Below, piece after piece: positions 13,561 to 20,428 of a DNA stretch of 20,428 nt (position 1 is the first letter of the stretch; the number at the start of each line of letters is the position of its first letter). The translations under genes were made by a program, and so were the position numbers. The stretch is from CAVYPR01 sp052145775 (GTDB taxonomy: Bacteria > Actinomycetota > Acidimicrobiia > Acidimicrobiales > RAAP-2): assembly GCA_052145775.1 (NCBI GenBank), contig JBKQNY010000116.1, positions 1 through 20,428 of the forward strand, written 5' to 3'. The notes under the pieces were generated by a model that was not told where the DNA came from, did no database searches, and was given only the letters and a program-made list of their open reading frames with translations.

Positions 13561-13830
13561 TCAGTCCGGCGCCAGTCCGGCCCCGCGCAGCATCCGCCGG
13601 AGGTCGACCACGGCCTGGTCGTCGAGGTCGTGGCCGTGCGACGCGTCGAACGTCTGGGTCTCTTCCCCGAGGGTCACCGTGTAACGCCCCTCGTGGCCCT
13701 CGGCGACCGTCCCCACCGACCGCAGCAGCGACAGGACGTCGTGCCACTGGATGTTGTGGCTGGTCGGATGGCGGAAGATCCGCTCGAGCGTGGCCCGGTG
13801 GTGGCCGTCGAGTCCGTTGCTGTCTGCCAT
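13561..13830 (-). CDS. Small conserved hypothetical protein, HicA-like in shape
   Basis: The frame encodes 89 residues, starting at ATG 13828-13830 with GGAGG six bases upstream (13837-13841). The pattern LERIFRHPTSHNIQWHDVLSLLRSVGTV, followed by strands GRYTVTLG and a HGHDLDDQAVVDLRRML helix, matches a small actinobacterial hypothetical family I recall but cannot name. The order helix-strand-strand-helix resembles HicA/double-stranded-RNA-binding folds. There is no HicB partner beside it, so a toxin role is not supported. It converges with mrp with 16 bases between stops. Confidence 0.65.
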   Translation of the reverse strand: MADSNGLDGHHRATLERIFRHPTSHNIQWHDVLSLLRSVGTVAEGHEGRYTVTLGEETQTFDASHGHDLDDQAVVDLRRMLRGAGLAPD

Positions 13831-13866
13831 GGTCCGCCTCCGCCTCGCGAGGCCCGGAACCCTCGT

Positions 13867-13898
13867 CGCGCCGCCCCCCGGGCCGGGGTGGCGGCGCG
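13867..13898 (-). terminator. Strong GC hairpin after the acidic-protein gene
   Basis: CGCGCCGCC at 13867-13875 pairs perfectly with 13890-13898. Inside, CCCC at 13876-13879 pairs with GGGG at 13885-13888, leaving one bulged base and a five-base loop. The hairpin begins one base past the stop of the minus-strand acidic-protein gene and lies before the start of the next gene. There is no U-run, as is common for actinobacterial terminators, so it may be a terminator or an mRNA-end stabiliser. Confidence 0.5.
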
Positions 13899-13899
13899 C

Positions 13900-14268
13900 T
13901 CAGGCTGGGGCTGTCTGGGGCCTCGACGCCTCCTCCTGCTCCCGCTCGGGCACCAGGGGCTCGTCAAGGTCCCAGCCCTCGTGGTCGCGCTGGCGGGCGA
14001 TCTCCTTGCCGGTGGGGCCGCCCCGGCCGTCGGGATCGTCGATCATCCCCTCCAGGGTCACCAGGGCCTCGGGGTCGTCGAACTCGGCCCCCGCCTCCTC
14101 GAGCTCGCGATCGTCGACGACGAGTGACGGGTCGAGGGCGGGGTCCGACAGCACGTCCTCGACGATCTCGGGATCGATCCGGGCACGCTCGTCGAGGGCC
14201 TCGTCGCCCTGCTCGAAGGCCTCGGTGCCCAGCGGCTCATCGGGCGACCACTCGTCGGGCCCGGTCAT
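13900..14268 (-). CDS. Acidic, probably disordered protein of unknown function
   Basis: The frame encodes 122 residues with many Asp and Glu and few hydrophobic stretches, for example IDPEIVEDVLSDPALDPSLVVDDRELEEAGAEFDDPEALVTLEGMIDDPDGRGG. No catalytic motif or membrane span is visible. ATG at 14266-14268 has GAGGAG six bases upstream, better than an in-frame ATG further up at 14331. I do not recognise a domain. It lies between the dGTPase-like gene and the small hypothetical on the same strand, separated from the latter by a strong hairpin. Confidence 0.65.
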   Translation of the reverse strand: MTGPDEWSPDEPLGTEAFEQGDEALDERARIDPEIVEDVLSDPALDPSLVVDDRELEEAGAEFDDPEALVTLEGMIDDPDGRGGPTGKEIARQRDHEGWDLDEPLVPEREQEEASRPQTAPA

Positions 14269-14352
14269 GTGCGCTCCTCGTCGTTGGGCCGGCCCCGTCC
14301 GACCGAGGCGGCTGTCCGCCAGCGTACTCACGGCCCGGGCACGCGCTCGACG

Positions 14353-14368
14353 CCGACGCCGGCGTCGG
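14353..14368. repeat. 16-bp perfect palindrome between two minus-strand genes
   Basis: CCGACGCCGGCGTCGG is a perfect palindrome 25 to 40 bases past the stop of the dGTPase-like gene, and about 85 bases before the acidic-protein start. It could form a hairpin at the end of the dGTPase transcript or be a protein-binding site. In such GC-rich DNA a palindrome of this length can arise by chance. Confidence 0.35.
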
Positions 14369-14392
14369 GCCGCACCGGGCCCACTGGGCGGC

Positions 14393-15613
14393 TCAGGACC
14401 AGCCGCCCACCCCGGCGGGGAGCTTGGCCGGGTCCCACCCGAGGACGGCGACGGCCTGGCGGAAGGCGAACCGGTCGGTCATGCCGGCCACGTAGGTGAC
14501 CGCGGCCCGGACGGCGTCGGGCTCGCCGGCCGCCGCCCCGCCCGAGGCGGCGACGTCGGGGATGGCGTTGGGGCGGTCGGCGTAGTGCTCAACCAGCGCC
14601 CGCAGGACGGCCACCACGGCACGGCCCTGGGCCACCGAGGCCTCGCGCAGGTAGACGTGCTCGTAGTTGCAGGCCCGGAAGGCGGCGAGGACCCCGGCCG
14701 TCTGCTCGTCCATGCCGATGCGGCCCGTGGCCACGACGGTGGCCACCATCGCGTCGATGAAGGCCCCGAGCTGCTGGCTGCGGCGCTCGCCGCAGCGCTG
14801 GCGGACCTCGGCCGGCAGCAGGGCGGGGGTGACGATGCCCGCCGCCACCGCGTCCTCCCAGTCGTGGCAGACGTAGGCGATACGGTCGGCCCAGCTGACG
14901 ACCTCGCCCTCGGGGGTGGACGGGGCCGGGCGGGACCAGCTGTGGTTGGCGATCCCGTCAAGCGTCTCGGCGCACAGGTTGAGTGAGGCGAGCGACACCC
15001 GTGCCCCCCACGGCGCGTGGTCGAAGCCCTCGGGGACGTAGGGGTCGAGGGCGTCCTCGCTGGCGTGGCCGCCCGGGCCGTGACCGCAGTCGTGGCCGAG
15101 GGCGATGGCCTCGGTGAGGGCCACGTTCAGCCGGCAGGCGCGTGCCACCCCGGTGGCCACCTGGGCCACCTCCAGGGCGTGGGTGAGTCGGGTCCGCTGA
15201 TGGTCCTCGGGGAAGACGAACACCTGGGTCTTGCCGGCCAGCCGCCGGAAGGCCGACGAGTGCAGGATGCGATCCCGGTCGCGCTCGAAGCACGTGCGCC
15301 ACGGATCGGGCTCCTCCTGGCGGGCCCGCCGTCCGGCGCCGGCGGCCCGGGTGGCGCCGGGGGCGAGGGTCCCCTCCTCGTCCTCCTCGCGCGCGCCGCG
15401 GGCCATGGCCGGGTCGCGCCCACCCGTGGTCGAGACGCCGGCCCGCGAGTCGGCGTGGGCGACCCGCACCGCCACCCCGCCCCCCCCCACCGTGTGGCCG
15501 CCCTCGAGCTCCTCGGGGTCGCCGGTCCCCGGGGGGTGCCCGGCGAAGCCGGCCATCGTGGCCGCCCAGCGGCGGCTGCGCTCGGTGTCGGCGGGGTCGG
15601 CGCGGTCCTCCAT
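14393..15613 (-). CDS. dGTPase-like HD-domain triphosphohydrolase with unusual N-terminus
   Basis: This 406-residue protein is of the deoxyguanosine-triphosphate triphosphohydrolase family, which hydrolyses dNTPs to nucleoside and triphosphate. Family text begins near residue 100 (EEPDPWRTCFERDRDRILHSSAFRRLAGKTQVF, so given by parts). HD-type metal ligands are His145 in LTHALEVAQ, His174-Asp175 in LGHDCGHGPGGHASE, and Asp243 in SWADRIAY. The first 100 residues are Gly/Ala/Glu-rich and not typical. They include a run of nine C on the plus strand (15480-15488), where a frame error is possible. Start choice is uncertain: ATG at 15613 gives the full frame, and ATG at 15406 (residue 70) gives a more usual length. 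No good ribosome-binding site is seen at either. Confidence 0.85.
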   Translation of the reverse strand: MEDRADPADTERSRRWAATMAGFAGHPPGTGDPEELEGGHTVGGGGVAVRVAHADSRAGVSTTGGRDPAMARGAREEDEEGTLAPGATRAAGAGRRARQEEPDPWRTCFERDRDRILHSSAFRRLAGKTQVFVFPEDHQRTRLTHALEVAQVATGVARACRLNVALTEAIALGHDCGHGPGGHASEDALDPYVPEGFDHAPWGARVSLASLNLCAETLDGIANHSWSRPAPSTPEGEVVSWADRIAYVCHDWEDAVAAGIVTPALLPAEVRQRCGERRSQQLGAFIDAMVATVVATGRIGMDEQTAGVLAAFRACNYEHVYLREASVAQGRAVVAVLRALVEHYADRPNAIPDVAASGGAAAGEPDAVRAAVTYVAGMTDRFAFRQAVAVLGWDPAKLPAGVGGWS

Positions 15614-15637
15614 GGCGTCCAGTGTGCCCCGTCCTTG

Positions 15638-15643
15638 TATCGT
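15638..15643 (+). promoter_or_regulatory. Possible -10 box for the DUF3107/ATPase operon
   Basis: TATCGT fits TANNNT in the short divergent gap between the dGTPase-like gene and the DUF3107 gene, 41 bases before its ATG. No clear -35 box accompanies it. Confidence 0.25.
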
Positions 15644-15684
15644 CGGGTGGGCCGGGTGTGCCGGCGGACAAGGAGCCGAACCAC

Positions 15685-15921
15685 ATGGACGTGCGCATCG
15701 GGATCGTCCAGACCCCCAAGGAGCTCGAGGTCGAGCTCGCGGACGACGCCGACCGCGACAAGGTCCTGGCCGACATCGAGTCGGCCCTCGGCGGCGACGA
15801 GGGCGTGCTCTGGCTGACCGACCGACGGGGCCGCCGGGTGGCGGTGCCGGTGGCCAAGGTGGCCTACGTGGAGGTCGGGGCGCCGGCCAACGAGCGCCGG
15901 GTCGGCTTCGGCGCGCCCTGA
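15685..15921 (+). CDS. DUF3107 family protein
   Basis: This 78-residue protein matches the actinobacterial DUF3107 family from end to end: MDVRIGIVQTPKELEVEL at the start, then a VLADIESAL helix, the strand LWLTDRRGRRVAVP, and the C-terminal VAYVEVG. Function is unknown. ATG at 15685 is chosen because AAGGAG lies nine bases upstream and the family begins here. An in-frame ATG at 15622 adds residues without similarity. The next gene starts 11 bases after its stop, so it probably shares a transcript with the two Get3-like ATPases. Confidence 0.85.
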   Translation: MDVRIGIVQTPKELEVELADDADRDKVLADIESALGGDEGVLWLTDRRGRRVAVPVAKVAYVEVGAPANERRVGFGAP

Positions 15922-15932
15922 GCGCCGGGGCA

Positions 15933-16901
15933 GTGGCGCAACCGCCCGCCGACGGTCCCGGACTGCTCGACCTCGAACTGGTCTTCGTCACCGGCAAGGG
16001 AGGGGTGGGCAAGACCACGGTCGCCGCCGCGCTGGCCCAGCTGGCCGCCGAGCGCGGCAAGCGGGTCCTGGCCTGCGAGGTCGATGCCAAGGGCGACCTG
16101 GCTTCCCTCTTCGAGGCCGAGCCGACCGCGTTCTCAGAGCGCCAGGTGGCGCCGGGCGTCTTCGCCATGTCGATGGACACCGAGGCGTCGCTGCGCGAGT
16201 ACCTGAAGCTGAACCTCAAGATCCCGGTGGTGGGGCGCATCGGCCCACTGGCCAAGGCCTTCGACTTCGTGGCCACCGCCGCCCCCGGTGTGCGCGAGAT
16301 CCTCACCGTGGGCAAGTTCTGCTACGAGGTGAGGGAGCGCACCTACGACCTCGTGGTGGTGGACGCCCCGGCCACCGGCCACATCATCGGCCAGCTGGCG
16401 GCCCCCCAGGCCATCAACGACCTGGTGAAGGTGGGGTTGATCCGTCTCCAGACCGACTGGATGCTCGACATCCTCTCCGACCCGAGGCGAACCGGCCTGG
16501 TGGCGGTCACCACCCCCGAGGAGATGCCGGTGTCCGAGACCCTCGAGTTGGCCGAGCGGGTGGCCGCGGAGACCACGGTGCGGCTCTCGGCCGTCGTCGT
16601 CAACCGGGTGCTGCCCGAACTGTTTGGCCGCGGTGAGGAGGAGGTCTTCGAGCAGCTGCGCCGTCCCGAGCTGGCCGAGGAGCTGTCCCGGCGGGCCGGC
16701 GGGGACGTGGGTACGGTCCTCGAGGGGGCGCGCCTGGCGGTGACCATGCGGCGAACCCGCGCCGGCCACCTGCAGCGGCTGCGCGAGGGGCTCGACCCCT
16801 CGGTGCCCGTGCTCTACCTGCCCTACCTCTTCTCCAGGTTCCACGGGCTGCGCACCACCGGGCAGGTGGCGGCCTCGCTCGGTGAGGAGCTGGGGTTCTG
16901 A
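15933..16901 (+). CDS. Get3/ArsA-like ATPase, first of a tandem pair (BagA-like)
   Basis: This 322-residue SIMIBI-class ATPase has the deviant Walker A GKGGVGKTT at 21-29, with signature Lys22 and catalytic Lys27. The switch region DLVVVDAPATGHIIGQL and the base-specificity-type strand VVVNRVLP follow. It lacks an arsenic-efflux context (no arsB, arsR or arsD). Placed before a second such ATPase, it fits the actinobacterial pair known in Mycobacterium tuberculosis as Rv3679/Rv3680 (BagA/BagB), relatives of the tail-anchored-protein carrier Get3. GTG at 15933 is the only start close to the P-loop in this frame. Its TGA overlaps the ATG of the next gene by one base. Confidence 0.85.
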   Translation: MAQPPADGPGLLDLELVFVTGKGGVGKTTVAAALAQLAAERGKRVLACEVDAKGDLASLFEAEPTAFSERQVAPGVFAMSMDTEASLREYLKLNLKIPVVGRIGPLAKAFDFVATAAPGVREILTVGKFCYEVRERTYDLVVVDAPATGHIIGQLAAPQAINDLVKVGLIRLQTDWMLDILSDPRRTGLVAVTTPEEMPVSETLELAERVAAETTVRLSAVVVNRVLPELFGRGEEEVFEQLRRPELAEELSRRAGGDVGTVLEGARLAVTMRRTRAGHLQRLREGLDPSVPVLYLPYLFSRFHGLRTTGQVAASLGEELGF

Positions 16902-18163
16902 TGGCCCCGGCCGGCTCCGCCCGCCCCGCCGGAACTCCGAGGGGCCCGCACCGCCGTCGCGGTACCGCCCCCGCCGCCCCGGCGCCCCCGCCGCCCCGGC
17001 GTCCGCCCCGGCAGGGGTCCCTCGACGGGCTGCTGGCGGCCAAGGAGATCGTCATCGCCTGCGGGCCCGGCGGCGTCGGCAAGACGACCACCGCCGCGGC
17101 CGCCGCGGCCATGGCCGCCTACCGCCACGGCGGGCGGGTGCTGGTCCTCACGGTCGACCCGGCCCGCCGGCTGGCCGACGCCCTGGGGCTGGCCGGCCCG
17201 GGCGGGGCGGGGATCGGCAACACCGAGGTGCGCATCGGCACAGAGGTCTTCGCCGCGGCCGGCGTGGCGCCGAGGGGTGAGCTGTGGGCCGCCATGCTCG
17301 ACACCAAGGAGAGCTGGGACGCCCTGGTGCGCCGGCACGCGCCCGACCCCGAGACGCGCCAGCTGATTCTGGCCAACCCCCTCTACCGCAACATCTCGTC
17401 GCGCTTCGTCCAGAGCCACGACTACATCGCCATGGAGCGCCTCTACGAGATCCACAGCGAAGGCAAGTACGACCTGATCGTGGTGGACACCCCGCCCACC
17501 CGCAACGCCCTGGACTTCCTCGACGCCCCCAAGCGCATGGCCGACTTCTTCTCGAGCCGTCTGCTGCGCTGGCTGATCGTCCCCTACCGCTCCCGGCTGG
17601 TGAACCTGGCCTCCCGGCCCTTCTACCAGGTGGCCGACCGCATCCTGGGCACCCAGTTCCTCGCCGACATCTCGGAGTTCTTCGTGCTGTTCCAGTCGAT
17701 GTACCCCGGCTTCGTCGAGCGGGCCGAGGCGGTCACCCGACTGCTCTCGGACCGGCGCACCACCTTCATGGTCGTCTCCACCCTCGAGGCCACGCCGGTG
17801 CGAGAGGCCGAGTTCTTCTCCAAGGAGCTGACCGAGCGCCGGCTGCACCTGGGGGCCATCGTGCTGAACAAGGTGCTGCCCGCCTACTTCCGGGACCGCC
17901 GCGCCTCCAAGGTGGCCACGGCGCTGCGGCAGCGGGCGGCCGAGCTGGCCGACGGGCTGCCCACCGACCCCGCGCAGACCGCCCGGGTACTCGAGGAGGT
18001 GGCCGACAGCTTCTTGAACTTCGGGGTGGTGGCGCGGCGCGAGGCCGAGCAGCGCGCCGAGCTGGCCTCGAGTCCCGAGGTGATGGCCTCGGTCCCGTTC
18101 TTCGAGGCCGACATCGTCGACATGGCCGGGCTGCTCCGCCTGGGCGAGCAGATCTGGGACTGA
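16901..18163 (+). CDS. Get3/ArsA-like ATPase, second of the pair (BagB-like)
   Basis: This 420-residue ATPase is partner of the preceding one. After a 40-residue Arg/Pro-rich lead, the P-loop is GPGGVGKTT at 55-63. Lys61 is present, but the signature Lys of the Get3 type is Pro56, whereas the first ATPase keeps its Lys. In this subgroup that position is often not Lys, as I recall Ser in the mycobacterial homologue. Other motifs are LTVDPARRLADALG, DLIVVDTPPTRNALDFLDAP and VLNKVLPAYFRDR. The pair probably forms a heteromeric complex. One-base overlap (TGATG) suggests coupled translation. Client and role are unknown. Confidence 0.85.
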   Translation: MAPAGSARPAGTPRGPHRRRGTAPAAPAPPPPRRPPRQGSLDGLLAAKEIVIACGPGGVGKTTTAAAAAAMAAYRHGGRVLVLTVDPARRLADALGLAGPGGAGIGNTEVRIGTEVFAAAGVAPRGELWAAMLDTKESWDALVRRHAPDPETRQLILANPLYRNISSRFVQSHDYIAMERLYEIHSEGKYDLIVVDTPPTRNALDFLDAPKRMADFFSSRLLRWLIVPYRSRLVNLASRPFYQVADRILGTQFLADISEFFVLFQSMYPGFVERAEAVTRLLSDRRTTFMVVSTLEATPVREAEFFSKELTERRLHLGAIVLNKVLPAYFRDRRASKVATALRQRAAELADGLPTDPAQTARVLEEVADSFLNFGVVARREAEQRAELASSPEVMASVPFFEADIVDMAGLLRLGEQIWD

Positions 18164-18186
18164 CGCGGGGCCCGTGCGCCTACGAT
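18160..18186 (+). promoter_or_regulatory. Leaderless promoter for the O-methyltransferase gene
   Basis: TACGAT at 18181-18186 is a good TANNNT -10 box, and six bases separate it from the GTG start at 18193, so transcription should start at or next to the start codon. CTGACG at 18160-18165, overlapping the stop of the upstream ATPase gene, may be a -35 with a short 15-base spacer. The start codon has no ribosome-binding site, in agreement with a leaderless mRNA. Confidence 0.45.
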
Positions 18187-18192
18187 GACGGG

Positions 18193-18855
18193 GTGGCCGA
18201 CCTGATCCACCCCGACGTGGTCAACTACGCCGAGGAGCACTCGACGGAGGTCCCCGGCCACCTGGCCTCGGTGCACGAGAGCACCCAGCGCGACTTCGAG
18301 CACTGGGGGATGATGGTCGGCCGCCAGGAGGGCCGCTTCCTCGAGCTGCTGGTGTTCGCCTGCGGCGCCACCTCGGTCCTCGAGATCGGCGCCTTCACCG
18401 GCTACTCGGCGCTGGCCATGGCGGCCGGGCTCTCGCCCGGGGGGAGGATCACCACCTTGGAGGTGGACCCGCACCACGCGCAGACCGCCCGGGCCAACAT
18501 CGCCGCCAGCCCCTACGCCGGGGTGATCGACGTGGTGGAGGGCCCGGCCCTCGAGTCGCTGGCCGCCCTGCCCGGCCCCTTCGACCTCGTCTTCATCGAC
18601 GCCGACAAGCCCTCCTACGACGCCTACTTCGAGGCGGTGCTGCCCAAGCTGTCCGAGCGCGGGGTGATCGTGGCCGACAACACCCTGCAGCGGGGCGACG
18701 TGCTCCCCGGGGCGCGCCAGACCGAGAACGGGCGGGCCATCGCCGCCTTCAACGCCAAGCTGGCCGCCGACCCCCGGGTGGTCTGCGCCTTCACCACCAT
18801 CAGGGACGGGGTGACCGTGGTCCGCCGCCGGGCGGCGGGGCCGGCCGGCGCCTGA
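18193..18855 (+). CDS. SAM-dependent O-methyltransferase (catechol/caffeoyl-CoA OMT type)
   Basis: This 220-residue protein is of methyltransferase family 3. SAM-binding motif I is VLEIGAFTGYSALAMA at 62-77. The acidic loop TLEVDPHHAQTARANI follows, and the metal-binding set is Asp136 in FIDADK with Asp162-Asn163 in VIVADNTLQRG. These enzymes methylate vicinal hydroxyls in a divalent-metal-dependent way. The natural substrate cannot be read from sequence. GTG at 18193 is supported by a leaderless -10 box and by the usual family length. The PHP gene starts 10 bases after its stop. Confidence 0.9.
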   Translation: MADLIHPDVVNYAEEHSTEVPGHLASVHESTQRDFEHWGMMVGRQEGRFLELLVFACGATSVLEIGAFTGYSALAMAAGLSPGGRITTLEVDPHHAQTARANIAASPYAGVIDVVEGPALESLAALPGPFDLVFIDADKPSYDAYFEAVLPKLSERGVIVADNTLQRGDVLPGARQTENGRAIAAFNAKLAADPRVVCAFTTIRDGVTVVRRRAAGPAGA

Positions 18856-18865
18856 CCGGTCGACC

Positions 18866-19816
18866 GTGCTCGACTACCACCTGCACCTCTGGCCCCACAC
18901 CGAGCGCGAGACCCCGCTCTCGGTCGAACAGGTGGCCGACTACTGCGAGCGCGCCCGGGCGGCGGGGGTGGTCGAGGTGGCGCTGACCGAGCACCTCTTC
19001 CGCTTCGTCCAGGCCGACCGCCTCCTCGGCGGGTTCTGGGAGGCCGACGAGGAGTCGGACGCCCTGCGCCTGTCGATGGCCGCCTACTGGGCGTTCCACG
19101 CCCGGGCCGACCTCGACGCCTACGTCGAGACCGCCCTCGAGGCCAAGCGGGCGGGGCTGCCGGTCGTGCTCGGGCTCGAGGTCGACTACTACCGGGGCCG
19201 GATGGACGAGGTGGCGTCGCTGCTGGCGGGCTACCCCTTCGACGTCCTCATCGGCTCGGTCCACTGGGTCGGGGCGTGGCGCTTCGACGACCTGGGCGAC
19301 GCGGTCTCGATGGAGGAGTGGTCCACGCGCTCGGTCGACGACTGCTGGGACGCCTACACCGCGGCCGTCGAGGAGCTGGCGGCCACCGGCACCTGCGACG
19401 TCCTGGCCCACCCCGACCTGATCAAGGTGACGGGACGGCGGCCCACCAGCCCGAAGGAGTGGTGGGACCGCATCGCCGAGGCGGCCGCCTCGAGCGGCAC
19501 CGCGGCGGAGCTGTCCTCGGCCGGCTGGCGCAAGCCGGCCGCCGAGCAGTACCCCGCCGAGCCCCTGCTGGCCCGCCTGGCCGCCCACGGGGTGCCCTTC
19601 ACCACCGCCTCCGACGCCCACCGCCTGGACGAGGTGGCCGACCGGGCCGACGACCTCCGGGCCATCTTGGCCGGGGTCGGGGTCGACCGGCTGCAGGGCT
19701 ACCGGCGCCGCGTGCCCCACACCGTGCCGGTCGGCGCCGCGACCGGAGACGGGACGGGCGACGGGGCCCCGGCCGCCGGGGCGGCGGCCAACGGGTCGGC
19801 GCCGTCCTCGAGATGA
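18866..19816 (+). CDS. PHP-domain phosphatase, histidinol-phosphatase (HisJ/HisK) like
   Basis: This 316-residue protein has the PHP metal-binding motifs in order: DYHLHLWPH (His5, His7), LTEH near 40, GLEVDYY near 109, GSVHWV near 130, DVLAHPDLIK near 175 and SDAHR near 250. The overall layout is that of histidinol-phosphate phosphatases of the PHP type, which perform the penultimate step in histidine synthesis. No his genes lie nearby, so another phosphoester substrate is possible. The last 30 residues are Gly/Ala-rich. GTG at 18866 is placed directly before the first metal motif. The stop overlaps the next ATG (ATGA). Confidence 0.85.
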   Translation: MLDYHLHLWPHTERETPLSVEQVADYCERARAAGVVEVALTEHLFRFVQADRLLGGFWEADEESDALRLSMAAYWAFHARADLDAYVETALEAKRAGLPVVLGLEVDYYRGRMDEVASLLAGYPFDVLIGSVHWVGAWRFDDLGDAVSMEEWSTRSVDDCWDAYTAAVEELAATGTCDVLAHPDLIKVTGRRPTSPKEWWDRIAEAAASSGTAAELSSAGWRKPAAEQYPAEPLLARLAAHGVPFTTASDAHRLDEVADRADDLRAILAGVGVDRLQGYRRRVPHTVPVGAATGDGTGDGAPAAGAAANGSAPSSR

Positions 19817-20428
19817 CCACCCCGGCCGAGCTGGCCTACCAGCACACCGACCTGGCGCCCGACGAGCTCGAGCACCTCCAGCGCCTCCTCGGGTCGTGGT
19901 CGGTGCTGGCCGACCTCTCCTTCTCCGACCTCCTCCTCCTGGTGCCGCTGGCCCCCTCGCACCCCGGCCACTCCGGCGAGCGGCCCGAGCTGGTCGTCCT
20001 CGGCCAGATCCGCCCCAACAACCGGCCCACCCTGGTCGAGGAGGATCTGGTCGGCCGGACCCTCGGCGAGACGGTGCTCGTGGGGATGGAGGAGGCGTTG
20101 CACGGCGGGGCGTCCACCCGCGGGCTGGTCCAGCACCCTTCGCTGGGCGACGGCGTGCCGATCGAGAACGTCCCGGTGGCCTTCGGGGGCAAGGTCATCG
20201 CCGTGGTGGTGCGGGTGGGCGTGGCGGGCGACCGCGACAGCATCAGCCCGTACGAGAAGAGCTACCTCGACGTCTTCGAGCGGCTGGCCCAGATGGTGGG
20301 GGAGTCGGCCTTCCCCTTCCCCGACCAGGACGTGGGCACCGAGGAGACCCCGCGGGTGGGGGACGGATTCGTGGTGGTCGACGGCGAGGGGCGGGTCGAG
20401 TTCGCCTCGCCCAACGCCATCAACGCCT
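19813..20428 (+). CDS. PdtaS-like sensor histidine kinase, N-terminal part
   Basis: Some 205 residues are visible before the window ends. The N-terminal GAF-like domain (about 10-150) includes SWSVLADLSFSDLLLLVPL, GQIRPNNRPT and VPVAFGGKVIAVVVR. The start of a PAS-like domain follows with PRVGDGFVVVDGEGRVEFASPN. This matches the sensory half of the actinobacterial PdtaS kinase (Rv3220c in M. tuberculosis), which pairs with the RNA-binding antiterminator PdtaR. The kinase domain lies beyond the right edge. ATG at 19813 overlaps the PHP stop, so the kinase is probably on the same transcript as the methyltransferase and phosphatase. Confidence 0.85.
   Translation, partial: MTTPAELAYQHTDLAPDELEHLQRLLGSWSVLADLSFSDLLLLVPLAPSHPGHSGERPELVVLGQIRPNNRPTLVEEDLVGRTLGETVLVGMEEALHGGASTRGLVQHPSLGDGVPIENVPVAFGGKVIAVVVRVGVAGDRDSISPYEKSYLDVFERLAQMVGESAFPFPDQDVGTEETPRVGDGFVVVDGEGRVEFASPNAINA

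Noticed and set aside
13561..13830. HicA toxin of a HicAB pair
   Set aside because: The shape is similar, but there is no HicB-like neighbour and the conserved toxin histidine context (GSHxxY) is not seen.
15933..18163. Arsenite efflux (arsA) operon
   Set aside because: There is no arsB, arsC, arsD or arsR nearby, and the tandem arrangement with DUF3107 fits the Get3-like actinobacterial pair better.

Overview
The window is very GC-rich (above about 70 % by eye), gene-dense DNA whose genes mostly start at GTG or ATG and overlap their neighbours by 1, 4, 8 or 11 bases. Several families are typical of Actinomycetota: a DUF3107 protein, a maleylpyruvate-isomerase/DinB-fold protein, a tandem pair of Get3/ArsA-like ATPases of the mycobacterial BagA/BagB type, and a PdtaS-like sensor kinase. 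A full System I (Ccm) cytochrome c maturation operon in that setting suggests a deep-branching actinobacterium such as Acidimicrobiia. That class assignment is inference. The left 215 bases are different: AT-rich, with a 17-bp inverted repeat and the start of a small coupled operon in another codon style. They fuse abruptly into a truncated glycosyltransferase gene.

Layout. 1-215: AT-rich foreign-looking segment. 216-596 (-): N-terminal 127 codons of a GT4-type glycosyltransferase, cut at the junction. 752-1723 (+): GDP-mannose 4,6-dehydratase. 1773-10316 (+): ccdA, then ccmA-ccmB-ccmC-ccmD-ccmE-ccmF-ccmG/resA-ccmH-ccmI and a translationally coupled DinB/MDMPI-fold gene. CcdA and CcmG supply reductant, CcmABCDE export and chaperone heme, CcmF and CcmH/I carry out ligation to apocytochrome. 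No cytochrome gene is in the window.

10349-13544: an iron-sulfur module. A SufR-like winged-helix regulator with four C-terminal cysteines and a cysteine desulfurase lie on the minus strand. An Mrp/ApbC-type ATPase lies divergently on the plus strand. The shared promoter region contains a 13-bp palindrome that reads as a -10 box on both strands.

13561-15613 (-): a small conserved hypothetical, a strong GC hairpin, an acidic protein, and a dGTPase-like HD hydrolase with a long unusual N-terminus. 15685-18163 (+): DUF3107 protein followed by the BagA/BagB-like ATPase pair. 18193-20428 (+): a class I O-methyltransferase with a good leaderless promoter, a histidinol-phosphatase-like PHP protein and the N-terminal two thirds of the sensory part of a PdtaS-like kinase, which runs off the right edge.

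I found no rRNA, tRNA, CRISPR array, transposase or phage gene. The most unusual signals are the left-edge AT-rich junction, the two symmetric -10 palindromes at divergent gene pairs with leaderless starts on one side, the Thr-for-Asp change in the CcmC tryptophan-rich motif, and the MDMPI-type gene fused by overlap to the ccm operon.
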